Assembly: GCA_005223375.1 (NCBI GenBank) | Contig: RXOD01006179.1 | Location: forward strand, 1-11,029 | Source of the DNA: Amoebophrya sp. AT5.2 | Lineage: Eukaryota; Sar; Dinophyceae; Syndiniales; Amoebophryaceae | Reading direction: 5' to 3' | DNA: 11,029 nucleotides | In this document: piece by piece, positions 1-5,854 of the stretch | Layout: each line of letters begins with the position of its first letter | How positions within the stretch are numbered: position 1 is the first letter of the stretch | Made by a program: the position numbers and the translations under genes | Notes under the pieces: generated by a model | What the model was told of the DNA's origin: nothing | The model's database searches: none | Seen by the model: only the letters and a program-made list of their open reading frames with translations

Positions 1-44
1 TTTGGGCCCGCCTGGAGGCTTGTAATTATTACTCCTACCCACAG

Positions 45-818
45 GCCGGCGACAGTCACTTCGAGGAGAGTTCCTGCGCCATCTGTTGCGGCAGCCTCTT
101 CGAGGGCGATCCTGTCTCGTTGTGCAAGCTGCCGGCCTGCGGGCACTACTTCCACAAGGACTGCCTGCAGGAGTGGTTTGCCCGCGCCAGCAGCTGCCCG
201 ATCTGTCGTGCGGATTTGAACGTGAAGGGCGCCCACGATCACGATCACGATCACGCAGACGCAGATCGCGCACCAGAGGTCGTAGTAGAAGAGGATTATA
301 GCGAACCTACAGCGGCAGCTAGAAGTACCTCGAACAGCTTGGGTCCTCCTCCCCCCACGAACATCAGCAGCTCGCTTTTCTACGCCACGTCGGAGCAGGC
401 ATCGTCCTCGTCCACGGTGGGCAGAGCAGAGGCTGGCGAAAGCGGAATCTCCGCAGGAGCAGTGCCGCGACCCGGCAGAGCAGCAACTGCAGCGGCAGCG
501 GCAGCGGCACCTCCTCCTCCACGCACTACGTCGTCGAGCTCCTCGGCGACCAGCTCGAGCGCAAACGGCGGGGGCTCGTCCTCGGCAGCGAGTTCGGCCG
601 CCGGAAACGAGCCGGAAACGAGCCACGCGGAAGACGTCGCTCCCCTCGGCGTACAGCCAGCGCCGCCGCGCCCAGCATCGGGGACGAACCTGGGAGGGGC
701 TGCGGGAGGAAGCGCGGGGAGCACACAAGCGGAGGCGGGGAGCGGCTCTCCCGTCGCGAAAGCGCTGCCATCAATACCTCGAAAAAGATCGATCGACAGC
801 TCCGCGAGCAACACTTGA
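45..818 (+). CDS. RING-H2 zinc finger protein, 3' part (5' end outside the window)
   Basis: Seen: the frame is open from base 3 to the TGA at 816-818. A pyrimidine-rich tract ending in CACAG at base 44 suggests the exon starts at 45 (phase 0), giving 257 residues. Counting from base 45, residues 11-54 form a complete RING-H2 finger, C-X2-C-X17-C-X-H-X2-H-X2-C-X10-C-X2-C, with ligands C11, C14, C32, H34, H37, C40, C51 and C54 and the usual CPIC end. The rest is an acidic His-Asp repeat followed by a long Ser/Ala/Pro/Gly-rich, probably disordered tail. Known: RING-H2 fingers bind two zinc ions and usually recruit E2 enzymes in E3 ubiquitin ligases. Inference: a ubiquitin ligase of unknown substrate. 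No membrane segment is visible in this part. The true 3' end is uncertain, because coding-like sequence in another frame begins near 780. The finger is sure; the tail and stop are less so. Confidence 0.8.
   Translation, partial: AGDSHFEESSCAICCGSLFEGDPVSLCKLPACGHYFHKDCLQEWFARASSCPICRADLNVKGAHDHDHDHADADRAPEVVVEEDYSEPTAAARSTSNSLGPPPPTNISSSLFYATSEQASSSSTVGRAEAGESGISAGAVPRPGRAATAAAAAAAPPPPRTTSSSSSATSSSANGGGSSSAASSAAGNEPETSHAEDVAPLGVQPAPPRPASGTNLGGAAGGSAGSTQAEAGSGSPVAKALPSIPRKRSIDSSASNT
234..254 (+). repeat. CACGAT microsatellite coding for a His-Asp repeat
   Basis: Three and a half copies of the hexamer CACGAT lie just after the RING finger and encode alternating His and Asp. It is in frame with the gene and is probably a replication-slippage tract that may vary in length. 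Confidence 0.8.
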
Positions 819-1165
819 GATTGATTAAACAAGAGGTGAAGAAACAATGGCTCTCGTCTCACGACCACGCGATCCCCTGTCCGTGGCACGTGACTCTGAG
901 TCTACTGCGGCCGCTGCGGGGAGCGATGCTGTTGGAAGTACAGCGTTTCAAAATTGGAGAAGATCATTTTCTTGGCTCTAGATGAAACCCTCGTGCTCGG
1001 CCCTGTCGCCGACTCGTTTACGCACAGCATTACCTTCCAGCACCTCTTGGACCAGGTCGTGCCCTCGCACCGCTCATGAATTCACTGCAATCACATACTA
1101 CTTTTACTACCCCAAGTTTTGTCCCGACACCAACTATGTGTGAAGAAGACCACGCTGAATTTTAG
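780..1165 (+). other. Coding-like fragments after the RING gene, in shifting frames
   Basis: No single frame explains this stretch, but three adjoining pieces look like protein. Frame 2 is open from 323 to its stop at 982-984. From about 780 its codons have low GC at position 2 (about 31 percent) and higher GC at positions 1 and 3 (about 58 percent each), as real coding sequence does; it includes RQLREQHLRLIKQEVKKQW. Frame 3 from about 945 to the TGA at 1077-1079 shows a stronger pattern (about 60, 34 and 79 percent) and includes IIFLALDETLVLGPVADSF. Frame 2 then has an ATG at 1076 and stays open to about 1165. A possible acceptor, ATCGACAG, ends at 799. Either the RING gene continues here through unrecognised introns or indels, or this is a decayed gene. 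No family is recognised. From 1166 to 1410 I see nothing convincing. Confidence 0.35.
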
Positions 1166-1410
1166 TACAAATTTCATTCGGAACTGGTCTGGTCGCGGTC
1201 CCCTCCGATTTGCTCTGTGTCTTCTTGTAGCTCACTGCATTGGCACTCGCACCTATAGCACTACCCTTCGTGCCGCGGGAAACAGTCATTTTGCTCACAG
1301 GGACCAATCAATGCTCGCGGGCATCTACTTTCTTTGGAGGAGTGCAAAAAAAGGTTTTGACGGGAAATGGAAAAAACGCGTAATTGGAGTTTGTCCTGCT
1401 CCATGCGCAG

Positions 1411-1678
1411 CTGAAAAAGTCATTGCAGTTTCAGACTTGAGACTCATGACTCGGAAGGTCAAGTGAGTGCTTCTGTAAGCAATGTTCGTCGTCGTGATCG
1501 ATAAGAAAAAGAAAGTGCGGAGCGCTGTCGTGAGCTGGCGAAAGAGCGGTCCTTGCTACGTATCAAATGGTGCGTGTCGTGTTGCAAATGGAGGAAGATG
1601 AAATTGCCGCACGACCCACGACCAAGCCGGTTTGCGTTTATCACAGTAGAGCAGCACCAACTGAAAAATAATTTCTAA
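1411..1678 (+). other. Possible pair of small terminal exons
   Basis: A pyrimidine-rich tract ending in GCGCAG at 1410 looks like a 3' splice site, and a consensus GTGAGT donor lies at 1463. The stretch between reads EKVIAVSDLRLMTRKV in frame 3. If the donor joined the AG at 1514-1515, the phase would fit and frame 2 would continue to the TAA at 1676-1678 with a Cys/Lys-rich sequence. The implied intron is only 53 bases, its acceptor lacks a pyrimidine tract, and no upstream exon has been matched. This is a weak candidate, perhaps the end of the RING gene. Confidence 0.2.
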
Positions 1679-1726
1679 AATTCTCCGTTCTGACTGTAGA
1701 AAAGGAATAGTGTCCAGGCTTCCCGG

Positions 1727-1757
1727 ACCACTTACCTTTTCTCTTTCACCTCGCCAG
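1727..1757 (+). promoter_or_regulatory. 3' splice acceptor (cis or spliced-leader) just before the ATG
   Basis: A long pyrimidine tract (CTTACCTTTTCTCTTTCACC, from about 1732) ends in GCCAG at 1757, one base before the ATG at 1759. It has the form of a 3' splice site. The gene therefore either has a 5' UTR intron or receives a trans-spliced leader. The near-zero distance to the start codon favours trans-splicing, but the sequence alone cannot separate the two. Confidence 0.5.
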
Positions 1758-1758
1758 G

Positions 1759-2670
1759 ATGAGCGATCCGTACGGTGCTATCAGTCTCTCGGGGGTGAGT
1801 GGCGCGGCCGCGCCAAGTAATCCCTATGGAGCTGCCCCGCAACCACACAGTATGCCGAATCCGTACGCCGGGGCCGCGCCACAGCCATCCAACCCTTATC
1901 AGGGGGTTCCGCAGGCGCAGCCAGCAAGCCCGTACGGAGCTCAACCTGCGACCGCGAATCCTTACGCTACGCCGCAGCCCGCGCCTTATCCGACACCGCC
2001 GGCCACCGTAAACCCGTACGTTGCAGTGCAAGGAGCGAACCCGTATTCTTCTGGAAATCCGCAACCAGCTAATCCCTACGCCACCCCAGCGCTGCCCTCC
2101 AACCCCTATGGCGTAGTGGGCGTGGCACCGGCCGCGGTTCCTGCTCCAGCTTCGCTTGTTGCGAGTCCTTACGGCTCGGTGCAAGCGCAACCGCAAAATG
2201 CACCCGCGGCCGGCGGTGCAACAACGTCGGTGGCCCAGAACCTGTATGCCACGCCAGTGTCTGCTTTGCGAGCAACGGGAGGCACCGGTAGTCCGTACGG
2301 CTACGGAGGCGGGCTCCCGCAGCAAGGAGTCGTGGTCGCTGCAACGGCGGCGCCAGAACCGGCGGCGGTGCCCATATCGGAGGAGGAGAAGCAGTTGATC
2401 GCGCGAATGGAAAAGCTGTCGAAGGTGAAAACGAGCCCGGAGGACGCGATCCGCAAGATCCAGGATTTCGTGCGGAGGATGGGGAGAAAAAAACGCTTTA
2501 AGGAGCTGCTGCACAAGTCCATGGCGCGGCGGAAGCGCCTGAAAGACCGGGACAAATTGCAGCAGAAAATCTGGGAGCGAGAAAAAGAACTCGCAAAAAT
2601 GAAGCGCTTCCTGGCGGACAAAGAAATCGGCGGACCGCGTACGCATGGGGAGCCAGCGCATGGGGCATAA
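1759..2670 (+). CDS. NPY/SPY-repeat protein with basic helical C-terminus
   Basis: A single open frame of 303 residues runs from ATG to TAA, with the start supported by the acceptor-like tract directly upstream. Residues 1-185 are a Pro/Ala/Asn/Gln/Tyr-rich low-complexity region. It has eight NPY tripeptides (positions 21, 35, 45, 67, 85, 94, 105 and 115), one DPYG at the N-terminus, three SPYG motifs and an NLYAT variant. Residues 206-290 are strongly charged and predicted helical, rich in Lys, Arg and Glu, with little Pro; they could form a coiled coil or bind nucleic acid. There is no signal peptide or membrane segment. I do not recognise the family. Inference: Tyr-rich repeats of this kind can act in condensates or as docking sites for binding partners, and the basic helix would be the ordered part. 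High GC at third positions and the regular repeat make the frame secure; the function is unknown. Confidence 0.85.
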   Translation: MSDPYGAISLSGVSGAAAPSNPYGAAPQPHSMPNPYAGAAPQPSNPYQGVPQAQPASPYGAQPATANPYATPQPAPYPTPPATVNPYVAVQGANPYSSGNPQPANPYATPALPSNPYGVVGVAPAAVPAPASLVASPYGSVQAQPQNAPAAGGATTSVAQNLYATPVSALRATGGTGSPYGYGGGLPQQGVVVAATAAPEPAAVPISEEEKQLIARMEKLSKVKTSPEDAIRKIQDFVRRMGRKKRFKELLHKSMARRKRLKDRDKLQQKIWEREKELAKMKRFLADKEIGGPRTHGEPAHGA

Positions 2671-3009
2671 AGTACTTAATTATGATGGGAAGCGGGCGGG
2701 AAAACGGAATTGACGGTTATCACTCCAGGGAGAGAGGGAAATCGACGGGGGCTGAGTCCTATGGGGAGAAATTCCAGAAGCCGGAATTGGCTGCGCCCTG
2801 GCCTTGTGCGACAGCACCTTCTGCGTGTCGCCGATTTTTGTGCCGACGTAGAGCTTGTGGTTTAGTTTCCCCGCCCACTGTGGCATCCATTACTTTCTGA
2901 ATCACTTGGGCCTGGGGCGGTGGAGTCGGTCACTATCGGTAGCCTTGTTGCAGCTCCCTTTTTCAATCGACAGATTCTGGTCGTGGCACCATAGGTCGCT
3001 CGATAGCTC
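2671..3009 (+). promoter_or_regulatory. Intergenic spacer with acceptor-like tract before the IQ gene
   Basis: This 339-base spacer holds no convincing gene on either strand. Near its end a pyrimidine tract (CAGCTCCCTTTTTCAATC) leads to GACAG at 2973, 36 bases upstream of the ATG at 3010, with no other ATG between. It resembles the 3' splice sites of this window's introns (ACGACAG, TACCACAG), so it may be a trans-splicing acceptor or the end of a 5' UTR intron. Confidence 0.4.
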
Positions 3010-5319
3010 ATGCCGTTGGTCTCCTCCTGCACACCCGAGGCTGTGAACGAGCTGGTGGAATACACCGAGGTGGACGCGGCCGTGAAGATCCAGTCTCTCT
3101 TTCGGGGCCACGCTTCGCGGAAGCAAAAGGTGGAGAAGATGACAGCGGCTTTCAAGCACCGGTTCATTTTGAAGATGCAGCGCCTGTACCGGAAGCGGGC
3201 GCTGCGGAAGAGCGGCCTCGTCGGGATCACGAGGAACAGGGAAATGGACGAAAACCGAGATCGCGAGATCGCTTACCGGCTCGGGAAGAGGGTCGAGGCG
3301 AAGGACGTGCGCCTGCGCAGCGGGTTCGCCGGCTTCGGATCGGAGTACTCGTCGTCCACTCCCAGCGCAGAAGAGTACTACAAAGAAAACGTGTTCGCGC
3401 GACCGATGACGGCGGAGGCGATGAAGGGAATCGAGGAAAATGTGGGGAAGAAAATGGAGGGATACAAAGAAGCAAACGTCACGGCGTACGCGAACAGCGA
3501 ATTGGAGCTGGAAGAAAAAGCACACGAGTGCTACCGAAAATTCGTACTCAACTACACATTGGGGAAATTCAGCTACTCTGTGCAGCTCTGTCGACCTAGA
3601 TTGTCGTGTGTGTGCTCGCACCTTGAGTTCTGCTGGCTCTTAGTCTTGTAGCGTAGAAGCCCAGCAGCTGCAACTCCCTCACGACAGAACGAAGACGCTA
3701 AGTTGCGGCGTCGCGACGCGCAGCGGCTGCACCTGGGAAAGCTGCAAGTGAACCAAATGAGCTACGCTATGGAGCACGCAAAGCTGGGCGACACCCGCTT
3801 CGTCAACCTCAACCTCGCGCCCAAAGAATTCATGGACGCCGCGCTCGAGAAGCACAAGGTAGCTGCTGCGTGCCGATTGACTTTTGGTTTTGGCAGTTGT
3901 TGGTGCTTCGGCAAGTTTCGTTCGTGGTTGATGTGTTTCGGACGGTTTCCGACGGTTCTCGACAGAATACGAAAATAAAATTTCGATGTTTTTCCGATCT
4001 CTACCACAGCGACGCCACCTGCAGTGGTGGCAGCAGCACTCGAGGGGCAGGCGGATGACGCGGAAAGAGGCCGTCGAACTCAGTTTGCAGGACGTTGGCG
4101 ACAGTGAGATGAAGGGGAAAGCAGACGACTCCGAGTCCGACGCCCTAGGAGAGCTGGAGAAGCTGCTAGGGTACGTTTTTCGTTTTCCAAGTTTATCAAA
4201 AACCTATCGAAGCAAGGGCAAGAAGTTCGAATTCGGTTCGTCCTGCATCGCCACGGGCTACCACGTAGTCCATGGCGTCGAAGGGCGTGAAGTCCTGTAT
4301 CACCACACCAGGTACGACTTCACACCCTTCGAGGTGAGGTACGTGTTTTGAGTGTTTGGCCCTTACGGCTGTGCTCTTCTACTAGTAGCTGCGGCCTGTG
4401 CGCAAACTTAAGTTGGTCCGAGGCCTTATGCCTATGACGGTTTAGGCCGGCGCTCAAGCACGTTAATAAAACCCGGGCTTGGCAGCTGCAGCTGTAACTT
4501 CGTTAAGGCCGTAGTTTTTACCCTAACTGCTGACTCATTCCCCTAACGTAAGCGTGGTTCGAAGCCCGTGAATTCCCCCAGTAACACACCAGGTACGATT
4601 TCACGCCCTTCGACCCGATGGACGCGCTGCGGGCGCACCAGCGCCCCAGGATCACTCCGCAGGACCTGCGCCTCACCGCGGAGCAAGCTCAGAAGCTCGG
4701 CGTTGAGCAGAACTCGGTTTTGGCCAGCTCCGTCAGCGGCCCTCTTCCTCTGGGGGCAGGAGCTACCGTGGGAGCAGCAGCAGTGGGTGGAAATGGAAAT
4801 GGAGTTGGAGATACCAATCCAGCCGCAGAAGGGGGCTCGGCCACGGCGGCCGCGGCATCACCAGCCCCCGCAATCGTCGTGAACAGTACGGTCGCGGTCG
4901 GAGGTGCGGCCGTCGTTAGCAACACAGTCACCATTGCCGGTGCTGCTCCTCAGCCCCAGCCTCAGACTCAGAGTGTAGTCCATGCTCAAGGTGTAATTTC
5001 AAGTTCCGCCTCGTCGCAGACTCCGCCCGGTGGAGCAGCTGCATCGGTTGCTGCCGCCGGCGGACCGCCGGTAGTGAACCGAGCGGCGGACGTAAAGCCT
5101 CCAGTGGTGGCTAGCGAAATGCCGGGAGGCGAGGGCGTCGGGGTGGTCGCGAAGACGGACTCTCTCCTCGTTTCGGAGTCGCACAGCCGCCCAGAATCGA
5201 AGGAGAAAGGGGGATCGGCTGGAGGTGGAGCGGGGCACGCTGATGCGGCCGGGGAAGAGAAGGCCTACGTGCGGGTGGAGGCGGACATTTCCCCGGGAGT
5301 GTTGCGACGCTCGCTGTGA
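3010..5319 (+). CDS. IQ-motif protein, multi-exon
   Basis: Model: exons 3010-3543, 3688-3858, 4010-4311 and 4593-5319, joined by GT-AG introns that keep the frame (phases 0, 0, 2). Residues 23-38 contain a good IQ motif (AAVKIQSLFRGHASRK), and a weaker second one follows at 53-67 (ILKMQRLYRKRALRK). Known: IQ motifs bind calmodulin or related EF-hand proteins such as centrin. The rest of exons 1-2 is charged and helical. Exon 3 begins with Trp/Gln/Arg-rich sequence followed by an acidic stretch. Exon 4 starts with a short conserved-looking segment (YDFTPFDPMDALRAHQRPRI) and then becomes a long Ala/Gly/Val/Ser-rich disordered tail. I cannot assign a family; a cytoskeletal or flagellar role is a guess from the IQ pair. 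The C-terminus may instead splice from about 5299 into an exon at 5382-5504. The first three exons and the exon 3-4 junction are well supported. Confidence 0.75.
3544..3687 (+). other. Intron 1 of the IQ-motif gene
   Basis: GTACTC donor and CTCACGACAG acceptor, 144 bases, phase 0. It contains an in-frame TAG at 3649. Removing it joins ECYRKF to NEDAKLRRRDAQ in the same frame. Confidence 0.75.
3859..4009 (+). other. Intron 2 of the IQ-motif gene
   Basis: GTAGCT donor and a pyrimidine-rich acceptor ending CTCTACCACAG, 151 bases, phase 0, clearly T-rich compared with its flanks. Removing it moves from frame 1 to frame 2 and joins ALEKHK to RRHLQWWQQH. Confidence 0.75.
4171..4212 (+). other. Possible 42-base in-frame intron in exon 3
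   Basis: GTACGT is a good donor, and the segment ends in CGAAG. It is about 35 percent GC in a clearly GC-rich exon and has two T runs. Its length is a multiple of three and it contains no stop, so the protein reads through either way. Removal would join EKLLG to KGKKFEF. It could be a retained or very short intron, or simply coding. Confidence 0.35.
4304..4332 (+). repeat. Direct repeat, copy 1, spanning the donor
   Basis: 29 bases containing CACACCAGGTACGA. Identical to 4585-4613 at 27 of 29 positions; the two differences (C/T at 4318, A/G at 4324) are third-position and synonymous (Asp, Thr). The copies are 281 bases apart. Confidence 0.9.
4312..4592 (+). other. Intron 3 of the IQ-motif gene, flanked by a duplicated exon segment
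   Basis: 281 bases, GTACGA donor and ACACCAG acceptor, phase 2. Both splice junctions lie inside copies of the same 29-base segment (4304-4332 and 4585-4613). Splicing AG|GT to AG|GT reconstitutes a single copy and shifts frame 2 into frame 1, where the next exon is open. Reading on without splicing meets a TGA at 4349-4351. The interior has stops in the forward frames and no gene. Confidence 0.8.
4585..4613 (+). repeat. Direct repeat, copy 2, spanning the acceptor
   Basis: Partner of 4304-4332. The bases from 4593 on form the start of exon 4; those before are intron. See the intron entry for what the pair implies. Confidence 0.9.
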
Positions 5320-5854
5320 GCCAGAAGTAGAGGTAGAGCTGACCGCGCTAGTGCGTGAGCGACAAAAGCTGCCCTCTCCAGGGACCGGAATCGAATCGGA
5401 TGGACACATGGAGAGGATTTGGTAATGCCCTGAATAAGTACAGTTCTCGGAACAAACGCCTACAACAGGACTGCGCCTGCCACTGGATGTCCGAGTTTGC
5501 GTGACAACCAGAAGGTCGCATTTTGCGTATTCGCTGAGCTGGCTTTGGCGGAGGCGGAGTGTTCTGAGGCTGCGGAGTGAGGGGTGGTATAACGGCGGGG
5601 TGGGATTGCGATCGAGTGTCGGCGCGCTTCTAGTATGGCCTCGAGAGTGCGAGTGGCTGAGGGAGAGGGGGTGCGTGTGGAGTTGCACGACAACTACCTA
5701 GCAAGTATACAAGATCATCGTTGATGAGGTGGCGCTTGTCACAGGTATGAAACCTTGCTTTGCCAAAAAAGTTTAGTACGACCATCCTGGTGCTGGTGCA
5801 AGTGCAAGCGCAGCGCGATTTCGGTTCAAGCGGCTGCGGAAGAATTTGGCCCCC
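5320..5854 (+). other. Inter-gene stretch with candidate small exons
   Basis: No gene is secure here, but two pieces deserve note. First, 5382-5504 in frame 3 follows a good acceptor (GCTGCCCTCTCCAG, ending 5381) and reads through MDTWRGFGNALNKYSS to a TGA; it could be the last exon of the IQ gene, with a phase-0 donor near 5299, but its codon-position composition is not strongly coding. Second, 5635-5744 begins with an ATG reading MASRVRVAEGEGVRVELHDN in frame 1. After a one-base frame change it reads YKIIVDEVALVTG in frame 2, ending at an ACAG|GTATGA donor at 5744. It may be a 5' exon of the next gene, though no acceptor matches its phase. Confidence 0.3.

Noticed and set aside
380..889. 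169-codon minus-strand frame over the RING gene tail
   Set aside because: It is an Ala/Pro/Leu-rich reading that mirrors the low-complexity tail; no motif.
1119..1466. 115-codon + strand open frame
   Set aside because: It lacks an ATG at its listed start, its codons are AT-rich and mixed, and it has no motif. Only its last part, bounded by splice-like signals, was kept as a weak exon candidate.
1732..2661. 309-codon open frame on the minus strand
   Set aside because: It lies opposite the NPY-repeat gene and reads as Arg/Trp/Ser-rich sequence without motif; it is an antisense shadow of GC-rich coding DNA.
2902..3621. 239-codon open frame on the minus strand
   Set aside because: It is antisense to the IQ-motif exon, whose + strand reading has a recognisable domain.
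4553..4572. GGTTCGAAGCCC, resembling a tRNA T-arm
   Set aside because: The flanking bases do not form a T-stem, and no anticodon arm or acceptor stem is present upstream.
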